8,515 nt of DNA, taken from Acidimicrobiia bacterium. Its GTDB lineage: Bacteria; Actinomycetota; Acidimicrobiia; Acidimicrobiales; Acidimicrobilacustridaceae. Numbering within the stretch: the stretch's first letter is position 1; every line of letters begins with the position of its first letter. The notes under the pieces were generated by a model. That model was not told where the DNA came from. It made no database searches and worked only from the letters and a program-made list of their open reading frames with translations. The translations under genes and the position numbers were made by a program. Of this stretch, positions 1 through 6,570 are shown piece by piece. Location of the stretch: assembly GCA_018882825.1 (NCBI GenBank), contig VERC01000089.1, positions 1 to 8,515 of the forward strand. The letters run 5' to 3'.

Positions 1-335
1 GTCTGCACGTGCACCGGCACATGGACCGCAGTGAGCAACTCGTGCACGCCCTGGATGGAGAACCCCATCATCTCCCCGCCCACATGATCGGGGTGGTAGT
101 GGGTGGCCAAGGCACCGGTGAGTCGCATGCCGTCGGCGGCGAGCACGTCGAGGATCCCGGCGATGTCGTAGGCCGGATCGATTACCACCGCCTCCCCCGT
201 CTCACGGTCACCCACGAGGTAGACGAAGTTGACCATCTGACGGGCCAGCGGATCGGACTGGGCGATGTCGCGTCCGGCCAACAACTGACGGAAGTACAGA
301 CGGTCGGGGGCGACGCTCGAGGCGGGTTCTGACAT
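1..335 (-). CDS. MBL-fold metallo-hydrolase, N-terminal part (partial)
   Basis: This gene runs off the left edge; 111 codons are visible from an ATG at 335. The protein has the start of a metallo-beta-lactamase fold: an NFVYLVGD strand near residues 36-43, a VIDPAYD turn near 51-57, and the metal-binding motif THYHPDH at residues 78-84 (HxHxDH pattern with His79, His81, Asp83 and His84). In this family these residues bind two metal ions that activate water for hydrolysis. The substrate cannot be read from this fragment. Glyoxalase II-like, persulfide dioxygenase-like and quorum-lactonase-like members share the motif, and the second half that separates them is missing. No signal peptide is seen, so a cytoplasmic enzyme is likely. 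The start faces the desaturase gene divergently. Only a weak GAGA purine stretch lies upstream, so the start is probable rather than certain. Confidence 0.85.
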   Translation of the reverse strand, partial: MSEPASSVAPDRLYFRQLLAGRDIAQSDPLARQMVNFVYLVGDRETGEAVVIDPAYDIAGILDVLAADGMRLTGALATHYHPDHVGGEMMGFSIQGVHELLTAVHVPVHVQ

Positions 336-395
336 CTGACCATTCTCGCCGTTCGACGGCAGACTTGGCACGTGGACGAGGGGCGACGACCGTCG

Positions 396-1373
396 ATGGT
401 GCCTGCGGGCGGACTGCTGCCCGATGTGCTGCCCACCGACCGACTGGGCCCCACCGGGATGCCCGTCCCCGCCGTGCGCGAACCACTGCGCCGTCTGCAC
501 GATCGCCGCAACGCGGTGAACGTCGCCGTGACGTGGATCGAACCGACGGTGGTGCTGGGCCTCGTGTGCCGGGCGACTCCGCGACTCCCCCTGGCGATGG
601 CACTGGCGGTGTGGGCGCTCGCCTTCGTGTGGCAGGGCCGCACCTTCGCCCGGCTGTCGATCCTCGGACACGAGGCGGCTCATCGATTGCTGTTCTCGAA
701 TCGTCGGGCCAACGACTGGGTGGGCGCGTGGTTGTGCGACTACCCGGCCTTCGTGCCGTTCGAGGCCTACCGCCGCCAGCACATGGCCCACCACCGCGAC
801 GAACTCGGCCCCGACGAACCCGATCTCAACCTCTACCTCGGGTATCCCTCGGGCCGGAGTTCGTTGCTGCGCAAGTTGCGGCGCGATGCGACCGGGGTGT
901 CGGGCTGGAAGAACCTGCGGCCGTTGTTCCTCGCCCTCGGTCGCCCGAGTGCACGACAGTTCGCGCTGCGCATCATCGCCGTGCAGGCCGTGCTGTTCCT
1001 CGCGATGGGCACGGCCTCCGGTCGATGGTGGTTGTGGCCGGCGCTGTGGTTGGCGCCGTGGCTCACCGTCTGGCGCGTGTTCAACCGGCTGCGCGGCATC
1101 GCCGAACACGGGGGCATGGAGCACTCGGCCGACCGTCGCCGCACCACCCATGTCGTGCGTCAGACCTGGTTGGCCCGCACCTTCATCGTGCCGTTCAACA
1201 CCGGCTGGCACCTCGCCCACCACACCGACATGGGTGTGCCGTTCCAGAACCTGCCGGCACTGCATCGCGAACTGGTCGAATCAGGTTGGGTCACCGACGG
1301 GATCGAGTACCGCAACTACACGGCCCTGTGGAAGGCTCTCGCCGCTGAACGGCCGATGGAGGGACGACGATGA
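396..1373 (+). CDS. Fatty-acid-desaturase-family membrane di-iron protein
   Basis: The protein is about 325 residues and carries the three histidine boxes of the membrane fatty acid desaturase/hydroxylase family. Counting from the ATG at 396 these are HEAAH at 92-96, HMAHH at 129-133 and HLAHH at 272-276, with a conserved EHGG at 237-240. These histidines hold the di-iron centre that uses O2 to desaturate or hydroxylate a lipid chain. Hydrophobic segments near residues 43-80 and 189-228 fit an inner-membrane protein with the boxes on the cytoplasmic side. The specific substrate is unknown. I prefer the ATG at 396, which has GAGGGG at 377-382, although the spacing is long. A GTG at 372 in the same frame would add eight residues. 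The stop overlaps the P450 start (ATGA), so the two genes are almost certainly co-translated and may act on the same lipid or terpenoid. Confidence 0.9.
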   Translation: MVPAGGLLPDVLPTDRLGPTGMPVPAVREPLRRLHDRRNAVNVAVTWIEPTVVLGLVCRATPRLPLAMALAVWALAFVWQGRTFARLSILGHEAAHRLLFSNRRANDWVGAWLCDYPAFVPFEAYRRQHMAHHRDELGPDEPDLNLYLGYPSGRSSLLRKLRRDATGVSGWKNLRPLFLALGRPSARQFALRIIAVQAVLFLAMGTASGRWWLWPALWLAPWLTVWRVFNRLRGIAEHGGMEHSADRRRTTHVVRQTWLARTFIVPFNTGWHLAHHTDMGVPFQNLPALHRELVESGWVTDGIEYRNYTALWKALAAERPMEGRR

Positions 1374-2575
1374 CGAACGCCGCCAAGATCCATGATCCGC
1401 GCACCGAGATGTTCGAGGGCTTCACCCTCGACGTCGACGATCCGTTCGCCGCCTTCGCCGAACTGCGCCGTGAGAACCCGGTGGCGTGGAACGCCAACGG
1501 CGGCTTCTGGGTCATGAGCCGACACGCCGAGTGCATGCACGTCTCCACCAAGGTCGACACGTTCTGCTCGGCCAAGGGGATCCTGACTTTCGAGATCGGC
1601 GCCGACTACACGACGCCGCCGACGATGATGCACACCGATCCGCCGGACCACACCCGCTACCGCTCGTTGGTCCAGCCCGCCTTCGGCAGGCGTGTCACCC
1701 GCACGCTCGACGAGTCCGTGCGAGCGGCCGCGGCTGCGTTGGTCGACGCGCTCCCCATCGACACCGCCATCGACATCGTGCCGCCCCTGGCCGTTCCGCT
1801 TCCCGTGCAGGTGATCGCCCAGTTGCTGGGCCTTCCCGAATCGGACTGGGACCGCGTGTGGGACTGGTCGGAGGCGTCGATCCCCGGCACCGAGATCCAC
1901 AGCGATCCCGAGCGCGCCGCTCGACTGCACGCCGAGATGATGGCCACGCTCATGAAACTGGTGTCCGACGCTCGCACGTCGCCGAAGGAGGACGTCATCT
2001 CGATGCTGGCCTCGGTCGAGGTCGACGGCGATCGGCTCACCGACGACGAGTTGGCCATGTTCCTCAACCAGTTGCTGGTGGCCGGCAACGAGACCACCCG
2101 CAACACCATCAGCGGTGGACTCGTGGCCCTGTCGCAGAACCCCGAACAGTGGGACCGCCTCGTCGCCGACCGCTCGCTGGTCGACAGCGCGGTCGAGGAG
2201 ATCCTCCGGTGGACGACGGCGGTCATCTACTTCATGCGCACCGCGTCGGTCGACACCGAGCTGGCCGGCGTGGCGATCGAGGCCGGTGACCCGATCGTGA
2301 TGGTCTACGCGTCGGCCAATCGCGATGACGACGAGTTCGGCCCCACGGCGGGCTCATTCGACGTCGGTCGGACTCCGAACCATCACATGGCCTTCGGTTT
2401 CGGCGCCCACTTCTGCCTCGGCGCGGCAGTCGCCCGACTCGAGGTCGCCGCCGTGCTCGACGCCCTTCTCGACCGCGGCGTCACCCGCCTCGAGCCGGCC
2501 GGTCCGGTCACCTACTCACCGAGCAATGTGATCGCCGGCGTGGTCAGCGCACCGATGATCCTGCACACCGCGTAG
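1370..2575 (+). CDS. Cytochrome P450, bacterial class I type
   Basis: This is a complete 401-residue cytochrome P450, a normal length for soluble bacterial members. Motifs appear in the expected order: HTDPPDHTRYR near 88-98; the oxygen-activating I-helix AGNETT at 238-243 with the Glu241/Thr242 acid-alcohol pair; ExxR at Glu277-Arg280; SANRDD near 315-320; and the heme loop FGFGAHFCLG at 342-351 with Cys349 as the heme thiolate ligand. It should insert one oxygen atom from O2 into an organic substrate, using electrons from a ferredoxin and reductase, neither of which is encoded here. The AGNETTRN I-helix recalls sterol and branched-lipid hydroxylases of actinobacteria, but this is too common a motif to assign the substrate. 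The start is supported by GGAGGG at 1358-1363, six bases before the ATG, and by the 4-base overlap with the desaturase stop. Confidence 0.95.
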   Translation: MTNAAKIHDPRTEMFEGFTLDVDDPFAAFAELRRENPVAWNANGGFWVMSRHAECMHVSTKVDTFCSAKGILTFEIGADYTTPPTMMHTDPPDHTRYRSLVQPAFGRRVTRTLDESVRAAAAALVDALPIDTAIDIVPPLAVPLPVQVIAQLLGLPESDWDRVWDWSEASIPGTEIHSDPERAARLHAEMMATLMKLVSDARTSPKEDVISMLASVEVDGDRLTDDELAMFLNQLLVAGNETTRNTISGGLVALSQNPEQWDRLVADRSLVDSAVEEILRWTTAVIYFMRTASVDTELAGVAIEAGDPIVMVYASANRDDDEFGPTAGSFDVGRTPNHHMAFGFGAHFCLGAAVARLEVAAVLDALLDRGVTRLEPAGPVTYSPSNVIAGVVSAPMILHTA

Positions 2576-2675
2576 TCGACAACACCCGACGACGGGCCGA
2601 TGTGCGGCGCGCCCGATCATGCTCGAGGGATCGCAGAGCAAAGTCGGCAGCGGAGTCGAACCAGAGTTCAGGCAT
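2544..2675 (-). pseudogene. Truncated toxin-like remnant (RelE/ParE-type start)
   Basis: A reading frame of 43 codons begins at an ATG at 2675, overlapping the stop of the antitoxin-like gene by 8 bases, as is usual for a toxin following its antitoxin. Its first part, MPELWFDSAADFALRSLEHD, resembles the opening of RelE/ParE-type toxins (strand, then an Ala/Leu-rich helix). Such toxins are normally 85-100 residues, and here the frame ends at 2544. The last 32 bases lie inside the 3' end of the convergent P450 gene, so the C-terminal half with the expected catalytic strands is absent. I read it as a toxin gene cut off by a rearrangement that brought the P450 operon next to it. The family assignment rests on the N-terminal 30 residues only and is tentative. 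A chance frame remains possible. Confidence 0.4.
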
Positions 2676-2907
2676 CGGCGGTGCGACCTCGGCGGGTGCG
2701 CGTGACGAGTCGGCTCGGATCGGCCCTGTTGGCCATGATCGATGCGACCAGTTCGTCGTTCGCGAGGAGCTTCGCTTCAAGCTCGCTGAGCACCACTGCC
2801 GGGGTGAACACCAATGTGCCGTCGGGTTCCTCGGTGACCAGGTAGCGCGTGTGTTCCTGACGGCCGATCCGGCCCAGGCTCACCCGCCTCTGGTCATCGA
2901 GTTCCAC
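2668..2907 (-). CDS. Small AbrB-like antitoxin-type protein
   Basis: The product has 79 residues, starting at a GTG at 2907. That is the only usable start, because an in-frame TAG lies eight codons upstream. The N-terminal half alternates short strands (LDDQRRVSLGRI, then TRYLVTEEPDGTLVFTPA) in the way of a swapped-hairpin AbrB/MazE-type DNA-binding domain. It is followed by a helix (SELEAKLLANDELVAS, residues 41-56) and a basic Arg/Thr-rich tail. Small proteins of this pattern in actinobacteria usually sit before a RelE/ParE-like toxin, bind it, and repress the shared operon. Here the following frame is only a stump, so the gene may be an orphan antitoxin. The Shine-Dalgarno signal is poor (GGAA within a GGAATTCC palindrome, 2910-2917). 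I recognise the general type but not a named family with certainty. Confidence 0.65.
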   Translation of the reverse strand: MELDDQRRVSLGRIGRQEHTRYLVTEEPDGTLVFTPAVVLSELEAKLLANDELVASIMANRADPSRLVTRTRRGRTADA

Positions 2908-2940
2908 GAGGAATTCCGACGCGTCCGTGCTCTAGCGCTT

Positions 2941-2957
2941 CTGCCCCATTGGGGCAG
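2941..2957 (-). repeat. Perfect inverted repeat between larC and the antitoxin-like gene
   Basis: CTGCCCC-ATT-GGGGCAG forms a 7-base-pair stem with a 3-base loop. It lies 28 bases after the larC stop and 34 bases before the antitoxin-like GTG, both on the minus strand. It could be a weak terminator of larBC, but no T run follows. It could instead be an operator for the toxin-antitoxin operon, since such antitoxins bind palindromes near their own start. Confidence 0.45.
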
Positions 2958-2984
2958 TTGGGTCAAACGGCCCCGACCGAGCGA

Positions 2985-4277
2985 TCAGCCCCGACGCCAG
3001 GCCTCCTCGGCCCGGCGGGCCACCTCGCGCAGGGGTAGGCCGAGCGCCCGAGCTGCCCGAGCCACGTCGTCGTGCTCGGCCTTCACCCGGTCAGCGGCCG
3101 CCTTCACCCGCACGGTGTGGCCCTCGACCATCACCTCACCGATCTCGCGGGCCTGCGGCCACCGCTCGAGTGCCGCGCCGCGCACGCCCATCGTCCCGGT
3201 CTCCCGCACCAGGAGGGCCCGCAGCGAGGGCGCCAGCGACGGATCGCACAACACCGAAACGGTGAACGCGGGTCGCCCCTTCTTCATGACGATGGGTACG
3301 AGCCACGCATCGTGGGCACCGGCGGCGAGCAGTTCCTCGACGACGTGGGCGAGTGTCTCGCCGGTGACGTCGTCGACGTTGGTCTCCAAGAGCGTCACCG
3401 ACTGCCCGGCGACGTCGGGGGCGGTACGTGTGCCGATCACGACGCGGGTGAGGTTCGGACGATCCCCGAGGTCGGCAGTGCCGGCGCCGTAGCCCGCGGA
3501 CGTGATCGTCATCGCCGGCATCGGTCCCCACTGCACGACGTTGGCGGCCAGCAGCGCGGCGCCGGTCGGCGTGGTGAGTTCGCGGGCGATGTCGAGTCCG
3601 TAGGTCGGCGCGCCGTGCAGCAGCGCCACCACCGCCGGCACCGGCACCGGCAGTACGCCGTGCACAGCGCGCACCGTGCCGATCCCGTCGGCCACTGGCG
3701 ACGACGCGACCTCGTCGACACCGAGCAGTTCGAGGGCGATGCTCGTACCGACGATGTCGACGATGGCATCGAGGGCACCGACCTCGTGGAGGTGCACCGA
3801 ACCGGCCGGCGTGTCGTGCAGTCGTCCCTCGGCCTCCGCCAGGGCGCGAATGGTGGCGAGGGCGCGACGTTCCACCCGTTCGGGCAACTTCGCCGAAGCC
3901 ACGATGCCGGCAACGACGGCCGCCGAACGCGCCGGCGCATCGTCATCGGCGTGCACGTGCACCTTCGTGCCGGCGATGCCCGAACGCAGGACAGTCTCCG
4001 TCTCCAGCGACCACCCGTCGATGGGCAGTCGCCGCAACATGGCGCGCACCTCGTCGACGTCGGCCCCCGCGTCGATGAGCGCTCCGAGCGCCATGTCACC
4101 GGCGATCCCGGAGAAGCAGTGGAACCACGCCACGGTCGAACCGATCGGTTCCGATGATGCGGGAACGGTCACACCCTCCCAGGCGACAGGACCCGAGAGC
4201 ATCGGGTCGTGGTGCTGGTCGGCGTGTGAATGATCGTGCGAGTGATCATGCGCATGGCCATGGCCTTCGTCATGCAC
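2985..4277 (-). CDS. larC: LarC, nickel insertion protein for the nickel-pincer nucleotide cofactor
   Basis: The protein has 430 residues from the GTG at 4277 and matches the full LarC family. In the family it inserts nickel, in a CTP-dependent reaction, into pyridinium-3,5-bisthiocarboxylic acid mononucleotide to complete the NPN cofactor of lactate racemase and related enzymes. Recognisable segments are FHCFSGIAGDM at 52-62, HLHEVGALDAIVDIVG at 162-177, LLETNVDDVTGE at 296-307, MKKGRPA at 331-337 and RETGTMGVR at 358-366. The first 23 residues contain ten histidines (HGHAHDHSHDHSH core), a probable nickel-holding tail placed ahead of the usual family start. Unlike Lactobacillus plantarum larC, which needs a ribosomal frameshift, this is one open frame. 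The start overlaps the larB stop by 8 bases and has GGGGAG seven bases upstream. An ATG at 4331 is in frame but lies inside larB without better support. Confidence 0.93.
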   Translation of the reverse strand: MHDEGHGHAHDHSHDHSHADQHHDPMLSGPVAWEGVTVPASSEPIGSTVAWFHCFSGIAGDMALGALIDAGADVDEVRAMLRRLPIDGWSLETETVLRSGIAGTKVHVHADDDAPARSAAVVAGIVASAKLPERVERRALATIRALAEAEGRLHDTPAGSVHLHEVGALDAIVDIVGTSIALELLGVDEVASSPVADGIGTVRAVHGVLPVPVPAVVALLHGAPTYGLDIARELTTPTGAALLAANVVQWGPMPAMTITSAGYGAGTADLGDRPNLTRVVIGTRTAPDVAGQSVTLLETNVDDVTGETLAHVVEELLAAGAHDAWLVPIVMKKGRPAFTVSVLCDPSLAPSLRALLVRETGTMGVRGAALERWPQAREIGEVMVEGHTVRVKAAADRVKAEHDDVARAARALGLPLREVARRAEEAWRRG

Positions 4278-5061
4278 GGCTGCGCTCCCCGGCAACGACG
4301 TTGACCATGCGCAGCACAGCGATCGCGGCACCGAACCCGTTGTCGATTCCCACCACCGTCAAGCCCGACGCGCACGACGCGAGCATGCCCAGCAGTGCAG
4401 TGACACCGGCGAGCCCCGACCCGTAGCCCACCGAGGTGGGCACCGCCACCACCGGCACCGCCACCAACCCACCGACGACGCTGGCCAGCGCGCCCTCCAT
4501 CCCCGCCACGACGACCACGGCATCGACGTCCATGAGCTCCTCGGCCGCGTCGAGGATCCGGTGCAGACCGGCCACACCGACGTCGGTGATGCGCAACGGC
4601 ACCAGACCGTGCGCAACGAGCGTCGCCGCGCACTCGTCGGCCACGGGGAGGTCAGCGGTACCGGCCGTCACCACGGCGATCCGCTCGGAGCGGACCGGGG
4701 CCGGGCGCCACACGATGGTGTGCAGTCGGTCGACCGATCCACCGCCGGCCTCGATCACGTCGCCGCCGGGATTGGCGGCCACCGCCGCCGCCACCTGCTC
4801 GGCGTCGGCCCGTGACAGCAACACGGGCGAGGATCCCGGCTGAGCCAGCAGTTCGGCGACGATCGCCGCGCACTGCTCGGGTGCCTTGCCCGGCCCATAG
4901 ACCGTCTCGGCCATGCCCTGACGCAACGCCCGATGATGATCGACACGGGCGTAGCCGAGATCGGCGAAGGGAAGCCGACGGAGACGGGCGACCGCCTCAT
5001 CGGGTCCCACGGCTCCCGACCGCACGGACTCGAGCAACTCCCTCAGGGCGTCGGCATCCAT
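4270..5061 (-). CDS. larB: LarB, pyridinium-3,5-biscarboxylic acid mononucleotide synthase
   Basis: The protein has 263 residues. LarB carries out the first step of NPN cofactor synthesis: carboxylation of nicotinic acid adenine dinucleotide at the pyridinium ring and release of AMP. The N-terminal part has the typical LRELLESVRSG segment (residues 6-16) and LPFADLGYARVDHHRALRQG (30-49). The C-terminal half is PurE-like, with AVVTAGTADLPVADE near 129-143, VVVAGMEGALASVVGGL near 183-199, PTSVGYG near 208-214 and CASGLTVVGIDNGFGAA at 230-246. Cys230 in this last motif is probably the equivalent of the reactive cysteine in studied LarB proteins. It forms an operon with larC. I chose the ATG at 5061 because it fits the family N-terminus and follows GAGG/AGGG purines. 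An in-frame ATG at 5079 with GGAG five bases upstream would add six residues and is a real alternative. Confidence 0.94.
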   Translation of the reverse strand: MDADALRELLESVRSGAVGPDEAVARLRRLPFADLGYARVDHHRALRQGMAETVYGPGKAPEQCAAIVAELLAQPGSSPVLLSRADAEQVAAAVAANPGGDVIEAGGGSVDRLHTIVWRPAPVRSERIAVVTAGTADLPVADECAATLVAHGLVPLRITDVGVAGLHRILDAAEELMDVDAVVVVAGMEGALASVVGGLVAVPVVAVPTSVGYGSGLAGVTALLGMLASCASGLTVVGIDNGFGAAIAVLRMVNVVAGERSRA

Positions 5062-5066
5062 TGCCC

Positions 5067-5072
5067 TATCCT
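5067..5072 (+). promoter_or_regulatory. Possible -10 box for pheA (leaderless)
   Basis: TATCCT fits the actinobacterial TAnnnT -10 pattern and lies eight bases before the pheA GTG at 5081. No Shine-Dalgarno sequence precedes that GTG, so transcription may begin at or next to the start codon. No convincing -35 box is seen. Confidence 0.4.
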
Positions 5073-5080
5073 CGCCCATC

Positions 5081-6061
5081 GTGACTCCGCCCGCCGCACG
5101 ACCTGCATCTGCTCCAGCGATCGACTGGTCGGCGCGGTCGATCGCCTTCCTCGGTCCGGTGGGCACCTTCTCCGAACAGGCACTGCTGGGTCAGGCCGAC
5201 CTCGCACAGGCGACGCTGCGGGCCCTCGACACGTTCGCCGACGTCCTGCTCGCCGCCGAGGACGGAGAGGTCGACTACGCGTTCGTGGCCATCGAGAACG
5301 CCATCGAGGGCACGGTCAACATCACTCAGGATGCACTGGCCTTCGACACCGACCTGCTCGTCCAGCGCGAGGTCGTGCTGCCGGTGCACCTCGACCTGAT
5401 GGCCCGTCCCGGGGTGGAACTGTCCGACATCACCCACGTCTACTCGTTCCCCCACGCGCTGGCCCAGTGTCGAAAGTGGATGGCCACCAACCTCCCCGGC
5501 GCCGTTCCCGAGCCGTCGAACTCGACTGCCGACGCAGCGCGCATGCTGGCCGGCGCCACCGACGAGCATCTCGTGCACGGCGCGGCGATCGCACCGGGTC
5601 ATGCCGCCGAGGTCTACGGACTGCACGTGCTCGCCCGCGCCATCGAGGATCATGACGACAACGCCACCCGATTCGTGCTTGTGGCGCCCAAGACGATTCC
5701 GGCGCCGACCGGTCACGACAAGACGTCGATCGTGGTGTTCCAGCGCGCCGACGAACCCGGTTCGTTGCTGTCGATCCTGCAGGAGTTCGCGGCGCGCAAC
5801 ATCAACCTCACGAAACTCGAGTCACGCCCGACGCGTCGTGGTCTCGGCGACTACTGCTTCGTGATCGACCTGGAGGGCCACATCGCCGACGAGGTGGTGG
5901 CCGACGCGCTGCGTTCGCTCAAGTCGAAGCACGCCGAGGTGAAGTTCATGGGCTCGTACCCCGCAGCGGGTTCGGCCGAACACGAGGTGCGCCAGGAGGT
6001 GGCCGACGCCCAGCGTCGGGCCGACGACTGGATCGCCGAGCTGCGAGCCCGAGTCGTCTGA
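5081..6061 (+). CDS. pheA: Prephenate dehydratase
   Basis: This 326-residue enzyme converts prephenate to phenylpyruvate, the committed step of phenylalanine synthesis in the cytoplasm. The catalytic PDT domain spans about residues 20-203, with GPVGTFSE at 25-32, the IENAIEG substrate loop at 71-77 and DNATRF at 193-198, whose Thr is the known catalytic residue of the family. A C-terminal ACT domain spans about 214-292, with PGSLL at 226-230 and ESRP at 247-250, the residues that bind phenylalanine for feedback inhibition. It is therefore a stand-alone PDT-ACT protein without a chorismate mutase domain. About 35 charged residues follow the ACT domain. The GTG at 5081 lies only 19 bases from the divergent larB start, so the promoters of the two genes must overlap. 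The IENA in place of the more common IENS is a mild variation. Confidence 0.95.
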   Translation: MTPPAARPASAPAIDWSARSIAFLGPVGTFSEQALLGQADLAQATLRALDTFADVLLAAEDGEVDYAFVAIENAIEGTVNITQDALAFDTDLLVQREVVLPVHLDLMARPGVELSDITHVYSFPHALAQCRKWMATNLPGAVPEPSNSTADAARMLAGATDEHLVHGAAIAPGHAAEVYGLHVLARAIEDHDDNATRFVLVAPKTIPAPTGHDKTSIVVFQRADEPGSLLSILQEFAARNINLTKLESRPTRRGLGDYCFVIDLEGHIADEVVADALRSLKSKHAEVKFMGSYPAAGSAEHEVRQEVADAQRRADDWIAELRARVV

Positions 6062-6090
6062 CCGCCGAATCTCCTTGGCCACCGCATCGC

Positions 6091-6096
6091 TAGTGT
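6091..6096 (+). promoter_or_regulatory. Possible -10 box for tRNA-Ser(UGA)
   Basis: TAGTGT matches TAnnnT and ends eight bases before the tRNA begins, leaving room for a very short 5' leader. It lies in the 42-base gap after pheA. I see no good -35 box. Confidence 0.4.
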
Positions 6097-6103
6097 TGGC
6101 GAC

Positions 6104-6191
6104 GGAAGGGTGGCAGAGCGGACGATTGCAACGGTCTTGAAAACCGTCGAGGTGAGAGCCTCCGGGGGTTCGAATCCCCCTCCTTCCGCCA
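6104..6191 (+). tRNA. tRNA-Ser (anticodon UGA)
   Basis: The acceptor stem GGAAGGG (6104-6110) pairs with TCCTTCC (6181-6187), with one G-U pair, followed by discriminator G6188 and an encoded CCA (6189-6191). The anticodon stem ACGGT/ACCGT (6131-6135 and 6143-6147) encloses the loop CTTGAAA, with TGA at 6138-6140. A long variable arm follows, as required for serine tRNAs, then the T arm GGGGG-TTCGAAT-CCCCC (6164-6180). It decodes UCA and other UCN codons. Its 3' end is partly repeated at 7022-7031. Confidence 0.97.
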
Positions 6192-6192
6192 T
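6183..6192 (+). repeat. Direct repeat, left copy (attL-like, tRNA 3' end)
   Basis: CTTCCGCCAT covers the last acceptor-stem bases, the discriminator and CCA of tRNA-Ser(UGA), plus one flanking base. The other copy is at 7022-7031. Confidence 0.45.
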
Positions 6193-6221
6193 GTTCGCTT
6201 CGGCCTCGAGCCGGAGATCAT

Positions 6222-6570
6222 TCAGTGAGCAGTCCCATCGGCATTCAATCGCTCGAGCAATCTTCGCACCGCGGCTCTGAGTGGTTGAAGCTCATGCTCC
6301 ACGACGTCCGCCACAATGGAATGGTCCGTGTCGAAGTATCGGTGCGCGAGCTGATCGCGCATTCGCGCGATCAGCTCTCCACGGGATCCCTCCTTCCAGA
6401 GCCAGCACCGAGGCGTCGATGTCCTTCACCGCCTCGCCGATCTCGACAAGGTGGACACGGAACACGTCGTAGATGGGTCCGTCGTCGAGTCCGCCTCGAG
6501 CCAGATGTCCCTCGAGCGCCTCAATCGCACCGATCACGTCGGCGAGCCGGTCGATGTCGTGGCGGCTCAC
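6222..6570 (-). pseudogene. hepT: HepT-like HEPN toxin, frameshifted
   Basis: The gene starts at a GTG at 6570 that overlaps the mntA stop by four bases (GTGA). The first 65 codons read as a HEPN-domain HepT/DUF86 toxin: DRLADVIGAIEALEGHL at 7-23, DVFRVHLVEIGEAVKDI at 35-51 and GIPWR at 61-65. The zero frame then diverges and ends after 92 codons (stop at 6292-6294) with an unrelated Arg-rich tail. The missing half is present in another frame from 6377: ELIARMRDQLAHRYFDTDHS and onward to a TGA at 6222-6224. It includes the catalytic RX4HXY motif (RDQLAHRY). Joining PWR to ELIARMRDQ needs two extra bases, or a -2 shift, at GGAGAGC (6374-6380), giving a normal 116-residue protein. The simplest explanation is loss of one GA unit, so that the toxin made lacks its active site. 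A sequencing error or recoding is possible. Confidence 0.85.
6348..6377. repeat. 30-base hairpin beside the hepT frameshift
   Basis: GAGCTGATCGCGC and its exact reverse complement GCGCGATCAGCTC are separated by ATTC, giving a perfect 13-base-pair stem with a 4-base loop. On the toxin mRNA it begins at the GAG where the second frame takes over and encodes ELIARMRDQL. It may be the structure that promoted the 2-base loss. Confidence 0.8.

Noticed and set aside
365..1348. Second open frame of 327 codons over the desaturase gene.
   Set aside because: It is out of frame with the three histidine boxes and is Arg/Pro/Ala-rich, so it is a shadow of the desaturase.
2602..3492. Open frame of 296 codons on the plus strand across the antitoxin-like gene and the 3' part of larC.
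   Set aside because: It is Ser/Arg-rich, opposes two better supported genes and lacks a credible start signal.
3072..4157. Open frame of 361 codons on the plus strand.
   Set aside because: It is antisense to larC, which has full family motifs. The translated product is Arg/His-rich without any recognisable pattern.
6292..6380. The zero-frame HepT tail as a genuine new C-terminus.
   Set aside because: The family-conserved continuation with RX4HXY is present intact in the other frame, so the Arg-rich tail is best seen as a result of the frameshift.
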